64,000 bases of DNA from Fontibacterium medardense (GCA_965235075.1 OZ249404.1:995010-1059009); one strand, 5' to 3'. Numbered from the stretch's first letter, positions 1-9,117 are shown. Numbers and translations are program-made. Notes: generated by a model not told the origin, from the letters alone.

Positions 1-19
1 TTCTTTAAAGATTTTTTAA
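1..19 (+). other. Possible tail of an upstream gene
   Basis: One frame reads five codons into a TAA at 17-19, directly abutting the hisH start at 20. In a histidine operon the upstream gene would often be hisB, but five residues are too few to identify it. Only the stop and the tight spacing are seen. Confidence 0.25.
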
Positions 20-661
20 ATGTATGTATCAATTGTTGATTATGGAACTGGAAATCTTAATTCCGTTTCAAAAGCTTTAGAGGCTGCAGCTATAAAAATT
101 AATAAAAAAATAAATATAAGAATATCTAATAAGCCTAAAGATATTTTAGATTCAGATAAAATTATATTACCTGGCCAGGGTTCTTATAGACAGTGTGCAT
201 TAGGAGTAAAAAATATATCTGGATTATGGGATTCTCTTAATGAATTTGTTTTAATTAAAAAAAAGCCAATTTTTGGAATTTGTGTTGGTATGCAGCTTTT
301 TTCAGATCAGGGATTTGAAGAAGAGGCTACCAAAGGATTTGGTTGGGTTAAAGGTTTTGTAAAAAAGATAAAACTTAATAACAAAGATTTAAAACTACCC
401 CATATGGGCTGGAACGAAATTAAGATTGTTAAAAAAAATGATTTATTTTTAGATATTGAGAATTTGTCCCATTTTTATTTTGTACATAGTTATGCATTTG
501 AAGCGGAAAATATTAATGATGTTGTTTGCACAACTGATTATGAAAAATCAGTTGTTGCTGCTCTTTTAAAAGAAAATATTTTTGGTACTCAATTTCATCC
601 TGAAAAGAGTCAGGAAAATGGAATTAAGTTATTGTCTAACTTTTTGAATTGGAATTTATAA
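20..661 (+). CDS. hisH: Imidazole glycerol phosphate synthase, glutamine amidotransferase subunit
   Basis: HisH is the class I glutaminase that feeds ammonia to HisF in the fifth step of histidine synthesis. The start IVDYGTGNLNS is the family signature. The nucleophile Cys lies in GICVGMQLF (about residue 88), and the His-Glu partners are in the C-terminal FHPEKSQ. At 213 residues it is of normal length. Its TAA overlaps the hisA ATG by one base, so the two are probably translationally coupled. It is the first complete gene of a hisH-hisA-hisF-hisE run. Identification is secure. Confidence 0.97.
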   Translation: MYVSIVDYGTGNLNSVSKALEAAAIKINKKINIRISNKPKDILDSDKIILPGQGSYRQCALGVKNISGLWDSLNEFVLIKKKPIFGICVGMQLFSDQGFEEEATKGFGWVKGFVKKIKLNNKDLKLPHMGWNEIKIVKKNDLFLDIENLSHFYFVHSYAFEAENINDVVCTTDYEKSVVAALLKENIFGTQFHPEKSQENGIKLLSNFLNWNL

Positions 662-1374
662 TGATAATATTTCCAGCAATAGATTTAAAAGATGGAAAAT
701 GTGTAAGACTTTACAAAGGAGATTTTAATAAAACTACTATTTTTAATTTGTCTCCTTACAATCAAGCGCTTCAGTTTAAAAAAAAAGGTTTCACAGATCT
801 GCATCTTGTGGACCTTGATGGTGCTTTAAAAGGAAGATCTAAGAATAAAAAAGTTATAATTAAGATCATCAAGAACACTAATTTAAATGTACAATTAGGC
901 GGTGGGATTAGAACTTTAAAACAAATATCTTTTTGGATTAAAAATGGAGTTTCAACGGTAGTTGTTGGAACTATGGCTGTAAAAAATCCTAAAATTTTAA
1001 AAAAGGCATGTGATTTATTTCCCGGAAGAATAGCGGTTGCACTTGATGTTAGAAATAATTTTCTAGCTATTAAAGGATGGGTTAGACAAACAAAAATAAA
1101 ACTTATGGATTTTTCCAAAAAGCTTGAAGATTTTGGTGTGTCTAGAATTATTTATACAGACATTAATCGAGATGGGACAAAGAAAGGTGTTAATTTTTCT
1201 CAATTAAAAAAAATAGTCGCAAAAGTTAATATTCCATTGGTCGTTTCCGGTGGGGTTTCAAATATAAAAGATATAAAAAAATTACATAAAGCTGAGTTAT
1301 TTGATGGGGTTATAATCGGTAAAGCCATTTATGATAAATCTATTTCTCTCAGTGAACTTAAAAAATTTGTTTAA
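661..1374 (+). CDS. hisA: Phosphoribosylformimino-AICAR phosphate isomerase
   Basis: HisA is the (beta/alpha)8-barrel isomerase that opens the ribose of ProFAR in histidine synthesis. FPAIDLKDGKCVRLYKGD carries the first catalytic Asp; the second is in YTDINRDGT about halfway along. The phosphate-binding repeats LGGGIR and VSGGVS are both present. I use the ATG at 661, which overlaps the hisH stop (TAATG), because it places the conserved IIFPAIDL at the N-terminus. The longer TTG reading from 649 adds four unsupported residues. Followed after five bases by hisF. Confidence 0.96.
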   Translation: MIIFPAIDLKDGKCVRLYKGDFNKTTIFNLSPYNQALQFKKKGFTDLHLVDLDGALKGRSKNKKVIIKIIKNTNLNVQLGGGIRTLKQISFWIKNGVSTVVVGTMAVKNPKILKKACDLFPGRIAVALDVRNNFLAIKGWVRQTKIKLMDFSKKLEDFGVSRIIYTDINRDGTKKGVNFSQLKKIVAKVNIPLVVSGGVSNIKDIKKLHKAELFDGVIIGKAIYDKSISLSELKKFV

Positions 1375-1379
1375 AAAAA

Positions 1380-2138
1380 ATGCTAAAAAAAAGAATTATA
1401 CCCTGTCTTGATGTTAAGGATGGCAGAGTTGTAAAAGGCATTAATTTTGTAAATCTAAAAGATGCGGGCGATCCAGTGGAGCAGGCAAAAATATACGATA
1501 AAGGAGGTGCTGATGAAATATGTTTTTTAGATATCACCGCATCAAGCGAAAATAGAAAAATTTTATTAGATAAGGTAAGCGAAACAGCAAAAAGTTGTTT
1601 CGTTCCTCTAACTGTAGGTGGAGGTATTAGTAGCGTTGAAGATATTAAAAGTCTTTTGCTCGCAGGTGCAGATAAAGTTTCAATTAATACCGCAGCAGTA
1701 AAAAATCATAATTTTATTAAAGAGAGCTCAATTAGATTTGGATCGCAATGTATAGTGATTGCAATAGATGCAAAAAAAATAGGAGACAATAAATGGGAAA
1801 TATTTACTCATGGAGGAAGAAATTCTACAGGTATAGATGCTATTGAATATGCTAAAATTGCTGAAAAAAATGGTGCTGGAGAAATTCTTCTAACATCTAT
1901 GGATAAAGATGGAACAAAAACAGGTTATGATCTTGAATTAACAAGGGCTATTGCAAGCTTAGTATCCATACCCGTGATAGCATCTGGAGGAGTTGGAAAC
2001 CTTGATCATTTATATGAGGGATTTAATACAGGATTGGCTAGTGCAGTTTTAGCAGCTTCGATCTTTCATTATGGTGAATATTCTATAATGGATGCAAAAA
2101 ACTATTTAATTAAAAAGGGAATACCAATAAGAATTTAA
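1380..2138 (+). CDS. hisF: Imidazole glycerol phosphate synthase, cyclase subunit
   Basis: HisF is the barrel-shaped cyclase that uses ammonia from HisH to form imidazole glycerol phosphate and AICAR. The N-terminus RIIPCLDVKDGRVVKG holds the catalytic Asp11. The second catalytic Asp lies in LLTSMDKDGTKTGYD, and phosphate loops VGGGIS and ASGGVG are intact. Its 252 residues match the family. It lies between hisA and hisE with gaps of five and two bases, the usual alphaproteobacterial order. Confidence 0.97.
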   Translation: MLKKRIIPCLDVKDGRVVKGINFVNLKDAGDPVEQAKIYDKGGADEICFLDITASSENRKILLDKVSETAKSCFVPLTVGGGISSVEDIKSLLLAGADKVSINTAAVKNHNFIKESSIRFGSQCIVIAIDAKKIGDNKWEIFTHGGRNSTGIDAIEYAKIAEKNGAGEILLTSMDKDGTKTGYDLELTRAIASLVSIPVIASGGVGNLDHLYEGFNTGLASAVLAASIFHYGEYSIMDAKNYLIKKGIPIRI

Positions 2139-2140
2139 CT

Positions 2141-2467
2141 ATGTTTAAAAATTTAGAGCAACTTATAAAGACAATAAAGAAGCAAAAGAATAAAAATTCA
2201 AAAATTTCGTATACGGCAAGTCTTTTTAAAAAAGGAAAAAATTTTTGTATAAAAAAATTTATGGAAGAGGCTAGAGAACTTGCTGCTTCATCTAAATATT
2301 CTAATAAAAAAAATATAGTTCATGAAGCATCAGATTTACTATATCATTTTTTAGTTCTTCTTGAGTTTAAAAAAATTTCAATAACTTCAATTATGAAAGA
2401 GTTAAAAAGAAGACAAAGGATCTCAGGAATTCAAGAGAAGAAGAATAGAAAAAAAAATGTACGATAA
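2141..2467 (+). CDS. hisE: Phosphoribosyl-ATP pyrophosphatase
   Basis: HisE hydrolyses phosphoribosyl-ATP to phosphoribosyl-AMP, the second step of histidine synthesis. It is an all-alpha MazG-like NTP pyrophosphatase. The metal-binding acidic residues are visible in KFMEEARELA and HEASDLLYH, spaced as expected. It is 108 residues, the size of stand-alone HisE, not of the HisIE fusion. Its last 11 bases overlap the next gene. hisI is not in the window. Confidence 0.93.
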   Translation: MFKNLEQLIKTIKKQKNKNSKISYTASLFKKGKNFCIKKFMEEARELAASSKYSNKKNIVHEASDLLYHFLVLLEFKKISITSIMKELKRRQRISGIQEKKNRKKNVR

Positions 2468-2813
2468 AAATAATATATTTGCTAAAATTTTGCGAGGAGA
2501 AATTCCTTGCGATAAAATTTATGAAGATAAGTTTTCCCTTGCATTTAAAGATATTAACCCACAAGCAAAAGTTCATGTTTTGGTAATCCCAAAAGGCGCT
2601 TATGTGGACATGAATGATTTTGCAGTTAATGCTAAAAGTGATGAAATTGAAGGTTTAATTAGAGCCTTAGGAAAGGTCGCTAGCATTTTAGGAGTGTCTA
2701 CTTCTGGTTATAGATATTTAGGCAATAACGGCAGAGATGGTGGCCAAGAAGTTCCTCACCTGCATTTTCATATCTTTGGTGGAGAAAAATTAGGAAGAAT
2801 GATCCATAAATAA
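2457..2813 (+). CDS. HIT family nucleotide hydrolase (HinT-like)
   Basis: This 118-residue protein is a histidine-triad hydrolase of the HinT type, which cleaves nucleoside phosphoramidates or AMP-conjugates. The triad HLHFHIFGG sits near residue 103, with the helix FAKILRGEIPCDKIYED at the start. The ATG at 2457 lies inside the hisE 3' end (11-base overlap), so it is probably translated with the his operon. HIT genes after hisE are common in alphaproteobacteria. The natural substrate cannot be read from sequence. Confidence 0.93.
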   Translation: MYDKNNIFAKILRGEIPCDKIYEDKFSLAFKDINPQAKVHVLVIPKGAYVDMNDFAVNAKSDEIEGLIRALGKVASILGVSTSGYRYLGNNGRDGGQEVPHLHFHIFGGEKLGRMIHK

Positions 2814-2814
2814 A

Positions 2815-3333
2815 ATGGAAAGATCCATAGATAGGTTTTATCTACATCTTATTTCAAGAAACGATTTAATCCCATCAAATTGTAAAGAAAAAAATCTAGA
2901 AGTTATTCCAGAAAAAGAACCAACAGTAGATTTTTGTAAATTTCTTTATAAAGAAGTAGGAAGAGATTTTTTTTGGAGAGATAGACTTAAGTGGAGCGAC
3001 CAAGATTGGTTGAATTATATTAGTAATGATTTTTTTAAATTATATATTTTAAAACAAAATAATGAATTAGCCGGATATTATGAGTTACTTTATGATCCAA
3101 AAATTCCATCGATGGAGATTCCTTATTTTGGAATTTTTAAAGAATTCTTTGGTAAAGGAATTGGTGGGTATTTATTAACTGATGCAATATTAACTTCTTT
3201 TAATCAGAAGATTAATAAAGTTTGGGTTCATACGTGTACACTTGATCATTCCAATGCTTTAAAAAATTATCTTGCAAGAGGGATGAAGATTTTTAAGACT
3301 GAAAAGATATTTTTTAACCCAGAAAATCTATAA
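2815..3333 (+). CDS. GNAT family N-acetyltransferase
   Basis: This is a 172-residue GCN5-related acetyltransferase. The acetyl-CoA pyrophosphate loop is visible as KEFFGKGIGGYLL (about residues 104-116), preceded by the beta strand IPYFGIF. A C-terminal HSNALKNYLARGM resembles the usual N-A-x-x-Y-x-x-x-G-F segment. It starts one base after the HIT gene stop. The acceptor substrate is unknown. It converges on the LolA-like gene with a gap of only four bases and no visible terminator. Confidence 0.82.
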   Translation: MERSIDRFYLHLISRNDLIPSNCKEKNLEVIPEKEPTVDFCKFLYKEVGRDFFWRDRLKWSDQDWLNYISNDFFKLYILKQNNELAGYYELLYDPKIPSMEIPYFGIFKEFFGKGIGGYLLTDAILTSFNQKINKVWVHTCTLDHSNALKNYLARGMKIFKTEKIFFNPENL

Positions 3334-3337
3334 CTTT

Positions 3338-3889
3338 TTAGTTTGGTATCTCAAATTTTTCGTTTGTATTAATATTTATTGAAATATTTTTCATTAAAAA
3401 TTCTAGACTAGATTTGTCATAATTTTTTATTTTCCACCCAGTAATATTCATTTCTTTAGAGTTAAAATATATCTCAATACTTTCTTGAGAATTTATATCT
3501 ATAATTGCGATTATATTTTTATCTATTTTATTAAATTTTTCTACTTTTGATAATTTTTCTATAATATTCTCTTTGTCCAACATAACTCCCAAAGGAGTAT
3601 CTTTGATATTATAGTTATAATTTTTATTTTCTCTTTTATTAATTAAGAATAAATAATCATCATTTACAATAATCTCTTTGTCTTCTTCTTCATATAAACA
3701 TCGCATTTTTTTTGAGTAAACAATAAGACAATTGCCATTTTCTGTTACGTCATTTGTGATTTGAGTGAAATTGAATTTAATAGAATTTATTTGTTTTAAA
3801 TTTTCAATTATTTTTTCTTTTTCAGACCCTTTTGCATTAACACTGAAAAAAATTAACATTGTTAAAACAATGTATAAAAATTTCTTCAT
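3338..3889 (-). CDS. lolA: LolA-like periplasmic lipoprotein carrier
   Basis: The 183-residue protein has a cleavable-looking signal peptide (KKFLYIVLTMLIFFSVNAKG) followed by INSIKFNFTQI, typical of the LolA N-terminal strand, and GNCLIVYSKKMRCLY, equivalent to the conserved G-x-x-x-x-x-P-x-x-x-R-W segment. LolA ferries outer-membrane lipoproteins across the periplasm. The usual 'KPG.RW' is degenerate here. It lies five bases downstream of ftsK, an order common in alphaproteobacteria, which supports the call. Confidence 0.78.
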   Translation of the reverse strand: MKKFLYIVLTMLIFFSVNAKGSEKEKIIENLKQINSIKFNFTQITNDVTENGNCLIVYSKKMRCLYEEEDKEIIVNDDYLFLINKRENKNYNYNIKDTPLGVMLDKENIIEKLSKVEKFNKIDKNIIAIIDINSQESIEIYFNSKEMNITGWKIKNYDKSSLEFLMKNISININTNEKFEIPN

Positions 3890-3894
3890 TTATT

Positions 3895-6015
3895 TTAATA
3901 GATCTCTCTTTTACCTACGTGATTTGCTGGGCTAATTATTTTTTCTTCTTCCATTTGATCAATAATTCTAGCCGCCCTATTATAACCAATTCCAAGTTTT
4001 CTTTGTAAAAAGCTAGTCGATGCTTTGCCTTCTGTTTTAATTATTTCAACTGCTTTATTATATAATTCATCTTTTCCTTCAGAGTTTAAAACCACTTCAT
4101 CGTTTTCTTGTTCTTCAATTCTAGTTACTTCTTCAATATAAGTTGGTGATCCTTGAAGTCTTAAGAATGTTGAAACCCTTTCTATTTCTTTTTCAGAAAC
4201 ATAAGGACCGTGAATTCTTATAATCCTGCTAGCTGAAGACATAAAAAGCATGTCCCCATTACCAAGTAATAATTCAGCGCCCTGCTCTCCCAATATAGTT
4301 CTGCTGTCTATTTTTGATGTTACTTGAAATGATATTCTAGTTGGAAAATTAGCTTTAATTGTACCTGTAATAACATCAACGCTTGGTCTTTGTGTTGCCA
4401 TAACAATATGAATTCCAGCAGCCCTAGCCATTTGTGCAAGTCTTTGTATGTAGTTTTCAATTTCTTTACCTGCAATCATCATTAAGTCTGCCATTTCATC
4501 AACTATCACAACGATGTAAGGCATTTTTTTCTTACCCTCAGAAGATGCTTTATCGTTAAATCCTGAAATATTTCTCACTCCAATTTCAGTCATTTCTCGA
4601 TATCTTTTTTCCATTTCTTTAACGACCCATTTTAGAGCTGTTGTTGCTTTTTTAGGTTCAGTAATAACAGGTGTTAGTAGATGAGGGATTCCTTGATAGA
4701 TTGAAAGCTCCAACATCTTAGGATCAATCATAATAAGTTTACAGTCATCAGGCTTGTGTCTGTAAAGAATTGATAAAATTAAAGTATTAATGCAGACAGA
4801 TTTTCCTGATCCTGTCGTTCCGGCAATTAAAAGATGTGGCATTGAAACCAAGTCCCCAACAATTGGAAATCCTGAAATACTTTTTCCAAGAGTTATTGGA
4901 ATCTTAATATCTTTATTATTAAATTCTTTGCTAGAAATTATTTCTTTTAAAGCAACATTCTCTCTTACTTTATTTGGTATTTCTATTCCTATGGTGCTTT
5001 TGCCAGGAACGGTTGCTACTCGAGTTGATATAGAACTTGTGTTACGCGCTATGTCTTCAGAAAGATTTATAATTTTTGAAGTTTTAATTCCTGCCGTTGG
5101 TTCAAATTCATATAAAGTTACAACAGGTCCAGCGCTTACTCTTTTTATTTCACCTGAAATACTAAAATCTAAAAGAACATTTTCGAGAAATTTTGATTGA
5201 GTTTTATAACTTTCCTCATCTAATTGATTTTCAATTTTTACTGGATCATCAAGTAATTTTATTGGAGGTATTTTATAGCTTGTAGATTTTTCAATTTTTA
5301 TGCTTTCCAGAGGAAGTTGTTGTTGAGGAGAAACTTCTTGTATTGGTATTTCTTCTTGAATTTTTTGATTAATACTCTCCTGTATGGGTATATTAATACT
5401 TATTTCTTCAGTATTTTTTCCTTTAATATATATTTTAAACATTAATTTTGGGAAAAAAGTTAATAAATTTTTTATAGTTACAAAGACAGTTTTCCATTCT
5501 TGAATATTTAATCCTGCGCTAAAATAAAAACATATTAAAGATATACATAGAAAAATAACCGAGAGATAAGCTCCAAAGGAATTGTTCTTTATATTTAATT
5601 TTTCAGAAATAAAATTAGCAACAAACCCCCCAAAACCATTATCAGGAAGCCAAAAACTTTGATCAATGTTAATTGAGAAAAATAAAGCTCCAAAAATAAT
5701 TGATAAAGTTAAAAATAATAGTTTTAAAGAAAAATTTTCAATTCTTTTTTTGAGAATTAAATACCCTCCCCAAATAATTAAATTTAGAAATATTAAAAAA
5801 GCCAAAACACCAAAAGCTTGAAGAAAAAAATCAGAAAGATAATAAAAAAGAGAGAAAAATTTATTATGAATATTTTTTTCTGCTGGGAATACGTAGCTTA
5901 TATTGTTGGCTGAATAGGTTGCTAAAGAGACAAAATACGCAAGACTTGAAAAAATAATTATTACACCTGCAAGCTCAATTAATTTTACTTTAATAAATGT
6001 TATTATTTTTTCCAT
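3895..6015 (-). CDS. ftsK: DNA translocase FtsK
   Basis: FtsK anchors at the division septum and pumps chromosomal DNA toward dif for resolution. About four hydrophobic segments fill residues 1-170, followed by a short polar linker, so this is a compact FtsK (706 residues). The motor has Walker A AGTTGSGKSVCIN (about residue 400) and Walker B VVIVDEMADLM. The C-terminal gamma winged-helix domain that reads KOPS sites is present (FLQRKLGIGYNRAARIID). It is divergent from the UbiH-type gene across 78 bases and precedes lolA. Confidence 0.96.
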   Translation of the reverse strand: MEKIITFIKVKLIELAGVIIIFSSLAYFVSLATYSANNISYVFPAEKNIHNKFFSLFYYLSDFFLQAFGVLAFLIFLNLIIWGGYLILKKRIENFSLKLLFLTLSIIFGALFFSINIDQSFWLPDNGFGGFVANFISEKLNIKNNSFGAYLSVIFLCISLICFYFSAGLNIQEWKTVFVTIKNLLTFFPKLMFKIYIKGKNTEEISINIPIQESINQKIQEEIPIQEVSPQQQLPLESIKIEKSTSYKIPPIKLLDDPVKIENQLDEESYKTQSKFLENVLLDFSISGEIKRVSAGPVVTLYEFEPTAGIKTSKIINLSEDIARNTSSISTRVATVPGKSTIGIEIPNKVRENVALKEIISSKEFNNKDIKIPITLGKSISGFPIVGDLVSMPHLLIAGTTGSGKSVCINTLILSILYRHKPDDCKLIMIDPKMLELSIYQGIPHLLTPVITEPKKATTALKWVVKEMEKRYREMTEIGVRNISGFNDKASSEGKKKMPYIVVIVDEMADLMMIAGKEIENYIQRLAQMARAAGIHIVMATQRPSVDVITGTIKANFPTRISFQVTSKIDSRTILGEQGAELLLGNGDMLFMSSASRIIRIHGPYVSEKEIERVSTFLRLQGSPTYIEEVTRIEEQENDEVVLNSEGKDELYNKAVEIIKTEGKASTSFLQRKLGIGYNRAARIIDQMEEEKIISPANHVGKREIY

Positions 6016-6045
6016 ATTTTGCTTGGCGAATCACAATTAAAACCT

Positions 6046-6074
6046 TTGTATCATTAATATTCAGTTGATAGAAT
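6046..6074 (+). promoter_or_regulatory. Candidate sigma-70 promoter for the UbiH-type gene
   Basis: TTGTAT at 6046-6051 and TAGAAT at 6069-6074 are separated by exactly 17 bases, 20 bases before the ATG at 6094. The -10 matches 5/6 of consensus and the -35 only 3/6. In DNA this AT-rich such matches arise by chance often. Confidence 0.4.
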
Positions 6075-6093
6075 TCCAAAGCAAAACGTAATC

Positions 6094-7269
6094 ATGATTA
6101 ACTCTCAAAAAATTTGTATTATCGGTTCAGGTCTCACAGGCTTAATGATTGCTTATTTGTTATCAAAATTTAGATTGCAAATAGATATAGTTGAGCAGGA
6201 TTTTAATAAAAAAAAGATTAACCCAACAAAAATTGCATTAAGCAAAAGTTCCTTAGATGAATTATGTCGTTATGGGCTAAAAGATATTAGAAAAAAATCT
6301 AATATTATCAAGAATATTTACTTACACGATTCTTATTCATCCATTAGCCTAAAACAAGATCTTCATTTCTCTGTATCTAACAAAAAAGAGGCGCTAGCTT
6401 ATATTATTGATAGCAATACTTTATTTTCAGATATTTATAAAAAATTAAAGAGTTTAAAAAATATTAACTTTCTTAATAAAGAAATATTGTCGATTAATGA
6501 TGGAAAATTTTTCAAAGAAATTACTTTTAAAGATTTAATTAAAAAAAATTATAATCTTATCATCTTTGCTTCTGCTAATAATCTTTCTTTATTGTCAAAA
6601 TTTAAATTAAGAAAAGTTGTAGATAAGTCCTATAACGAAGATGCATATGTTTTTAATCTATTTCATAATAAAATTTCAAATAATTCTGCAAGACAATTCT
6701 TTTTAAAAGATGGCCCTTTGGCTTTTCTTCCAGTTTCAAGTGCAGAGACCTCTGTAATTTGGTCTATTAAAAATAATTCGATTAATAAAAAATATGTGTC
6801 AAATAAAAAGTATTTATTAAAGTTTTTTAATAATCATTTTAAAGAATTATTTAAAGAAATAATTTCTATCTCTGAGATTAATAAGTTTAATCTAAATTAT
6901 GTTTTGAATGAATTAAAAGATTCCAAAAGAACTTTACTGTTTGGTGAGATAGCTAATAAAATTCATCCTATAGCCGGTCAGGGTTGGAATATGACTTTAA
7001 GAAATATATTTTCTTTAATAAAAGTTATTAAGTATTTTATAAATTTAGGTTTAGAGATTGGTAATGATATTTTTATAAAAAAATATTTTGAAGAGACAAA
7101 TTTAAATAATCTGGCCTTTGCAACATTGATTGATGGGATTAGAAAAATATTTGATATAAGAATCGATAGTTATGCTGCCATAAGAAAGAATACACTTTCT
7201 AATCTTGATAAGAATTTTTTTATTAAAAAGAATTTTATAAATATAGCTAATAAAGGTTTATTTATTTGA
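6094..7269 (+). CDS. UbiH/UbiF/VisC-type FAD monooxygenase
   Basis: The protein resembles the flavin hydroxylases of ubiquinone ring modification. The FAD ADP-binding motif IIGSGLTGLMIAYLL is at residues 8-23, with the acidic strand end VEQD. The second FAD motif appears as FGEIANKIHPIAGQGWNMTLRN, close to the family GDAAHxxxPxxGQGxN but with Glu in place of the Asp. At 391 residues the length is right. It cannot be assigned to UbiH, UbiF or UbiI by eye. Its stop overlaps the convergent ogt-like gene by 12 bases. ubiE and ubiB occur elsewhere in this window. Confidence 0.8.
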   Translation: MINSQKICIIGSGLTGLMIAYLLSKFRLQIDIVEQDFNKKKINPTKIALSKSSLDELCRYGLKDIRKKSNIIKNIYLHDSYSSISLKQDLHFSVSNKKEALAYIIDSNTLFSDIYKKLKSLKNINFLNKEILSINDGKFFKEITFKDLIKKNYNLIIFASANNLSLLSKFKLRKVVDKSYNEDAYVFNLFHNKISNNSARQFFLKDGPLAFLPVSSAETSVIWSIKNNSINKKYVSNKKYLLKFFNNHFKELFKEIISISEINKFNLNYVLNELKDSKRTLLFGEIANKIHPIAGQGWNMTLRNIFSLIKVIKYFINLGLEIGNDIFIKKYFEETNLNNLAFATLIDGIRKIFDIRIDSYAAIRKNTLSNLDKNFFIKKNFINIANKGLFI

Positions 7270-7713
7270 GTACTCAATTTCAAGTATTTTACTTTTTAAG
7301 TTAACCCCGTGTTTTGCTGAAAAACCACCTAATAAACCATCAGACCTAATCACCCTATGACAAGGGATATAAAGCAATAATTTATTTTCACCACATATTC
7401 TTCCAACATGTCTTGGATGTATTTTTGTTTTTTTAGAAATGTAATTATAAGAGACAGTTTTTCCATAGTTTATTTTTTTTATTTGATTCCAAACTTGTAA
7501 TTGAGCCTTTGATCCAATAGCTTTTGTTTTGAAGGTAAATCTTTTTATTTTTTTATTTAAAAATTTTTTAATTTGATCTCTAGCCTTAAATAATTGCAAG
7601 CTAGTTTTTTGTTTGATTATTTTTCTAAAATTTATATCAGTAATATAGCCATTCCTTTCTATAATTGAGACAAAACCTAGTGTTGTTTTAAAAGATAATT
7701 GGAAAGTTGACAT
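7258..7713 (-). CDS. ogt: Methylated-DNA--protein-cysteine methyltransferase
   Basis: This is the suicide repair enzyme that takes methyl groups off O6-methylguanine. The acceptor Cys118 is in the hallmark IPCHRVIRSDG, preceded by the DNA-recognition helix segment PRHVGRICGEN and by GKTVSYNYIS. The N-terminal domain is short, giving 151 residues without an Ada-type regulatory domain. It is divergent from mnmE by 31 bases and convergent with the UbiH-type gene. Choice of ogt over ada-like names is by length only. Confidence 0.9.
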   Translation of the reverse strand: MSTFQLSFKTTLGFVSIIERNGYITDINFRKIIKQKTSLQLFKARDQIKKFLNKKIKRFTFKTKAIGSKAQLQVWNQIKKINYGKTVSYNYISKKTKIHPRHVGRICGENKLLLYIPCHRVIRSDGLLGGFSAKHGVNLKSKILEIEYSNK

Positions 7714-7744
7714 TTATATTAAAACTAAATCATATCTTTTTTTT

Positions 7745-9070
7745 ATGTCAATATTTGCATTAGCCACTGCACCAGGAACATCTGGTTTGGCAGTTATAAG
7801 AGTCTCTGGGAAAGAGGCTTTTAAGGTGGCTCAAACTGTAACTAAATTTAAAAAAATTAAGCCAAGAGTGGCTAATTTTTCTTCCTTTTATGATCATAAA
7901 AATAAGCTTATTGATAAGGGAATTTTTATATTTTTCCAAAAACCTAATAGCTACACAGGTGATGATGTAGTTGAATTTCACATTCATGGAAGCAATGCTG
8001 TTATTAAATATTTTTTAAAAACTTTATCTAATTTTAAAAACTGTAGATTGGCTAAGCCAGGTGAATTTACTAAAACTGCCCTTCTTAATAAAAAAATTAA
8101 TTTATTACAGGCTGAGAGCTTAATTGATTTAATAAATTCAGAAACTGAACTTCAAAGAATTCAGGCTTTAAAAGTAATGAATGAAGATACGACAAAAGTT
8201 TACACCAATTTAAGAGAAGAAATGATTAAAATACTCTCCGATTATGAGGCTGTCATTGATTTTTCGGACGATGAAGTGGGCGAAAATGTATTTTCTAATA
8301 ATCGAGATAAGTTACTGAAAATAAATGATAAAATTAAAGAAATAATACTTAAGGGAGAGAATTCAGAGAAAATTAGAGAAGGATTTAAGATATCAATCAT
8401 AGGACCAACTAATTCTGGAAAATCATCTTTAATTAATTGCTTGTCAAATAGGCAAGTGTCTATTGTTTCTAATGTGCCTGGCACTACTAGAGACATTATA
8501 GAAACAAGTATTATGCTAAGTGGAAAGTTAGTAAGATTTTTTGATACAGCTGGGTTTAGAAATTCAAAAAATATTGTTGAAAAAAAGGGAATTTCATTAA
8601 CTAATAAAAATCTGAAAGATTCAGATTTAAAGTTAATTATTTTTGATCACACCAAAAAAATAGATAAAAAAATTTTAAAATTATTTGATCTAAAATCAAT
8701 TTTGGTTCTAAATAAAATTGATATTAAAAGTTCAAATAAATTTTTAGAAGATAAAATTTATAAACCTATAAGAATTTCCGCAAAGAAAAATATAGGAATT
8801 TCTAATCTTGTAAAAAGAATATCAAAAAAAATTGATGCTCACTTTACGGTTAATGAAGATAATATAATTTCAAGACAAAGACACACAAAAAGCCTTGAAA
8901 ATACAGTGTTTTTTATTGAAAAATGCCTTAATAAAAAAACTATCGATCAAATTGATTTGGCGGCAGAAGATTTAAGACTAGCAGTTAGGAATCTTGGAGA
9001 AGTAGTTGGCTATGTTAATGTTGAAGAATTATTAGATAGAATATTTAAAGATTTTTGTATCGGCAAATAG
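7745..9070 (+). CDS. mnmE: tRNA uridine-5-carboxymethylaminomethyl GTPase
   Basis: MnmE works with MnmG to install the (c)mnm5 group on wobble U34 of several tRNAs. The N-terminal folate-binding domain has the characteristic SGLAVIRVSG start. The G domain shows GPTNSGKSSLIN, DTAGFR and NKID in order (from about residue 220), and the protein ends in the invariant FCIGK, whose Cys is needed for catalysis. At 441 residues it is of normal length. Its partner mnmG follows after 47 bases. Confidence 0.97.
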   Translation: MSIFALATAPGTSGLAVIRVSGKEAFKVAQTVTKFKKIKPRVANFSSFYDHKNKLIDKGIFIFFQKPNSYTGDDVVEFHIHGSNAVIKYFLKTLSNFKNCRLAKPGEFTKTALLNKKINLLQAESLIDLINSETELQRIQALKVMNEDTTKVYTNLREEMIKILSDYEAVIDFSDDEVGENVFSNNRDKLLKINDKIKEIILKGENSEKIREGFKISIIGPTNSGKSSLINCLSNRQVSIVSNVPGTTRDIIETSIMLSGKLVRFFDTAGFRNSKNIVEKKGISLTNKNLKDSDLKLIIFDHTKKIDKKILKLFDLKSILVLNKIDIKSSNKFLEDKIYKPIRISAKKNIGISNLVKRISKKIDAHFTVNEDNIISRQRHTKSLENTVFFIEKCLNKKTIDQIDLAAEDLRLAVRNLGEVVGYVNVEELLDRIFKDFCIGK

Positions 9071-9117
9071 CATAAAAATAACTTATCTTTTAAGTTAATG
9101 GGATATATAAACCCAAT

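Noticed and set aside
4790..5200. 136-residue plus-strand open frame inside ftsK
   Set aside because: It is antisense to the conserved FtsK motor domain, has no family resemblance and no ribosome binding site. The same holds for the other antisense frames inside dnaK, infB, maeB, nth and leuS.
6017..6086. Imperfect inverted repeat (TTTTGCTTGG / CCAAAGCAAAA) flanking the ftsK-ubiH gap
   Set aside because: It needs a one-base bulge and the arms are 49 bases apart. It more likely reflects similar A-rich leader sequences before the two starts.
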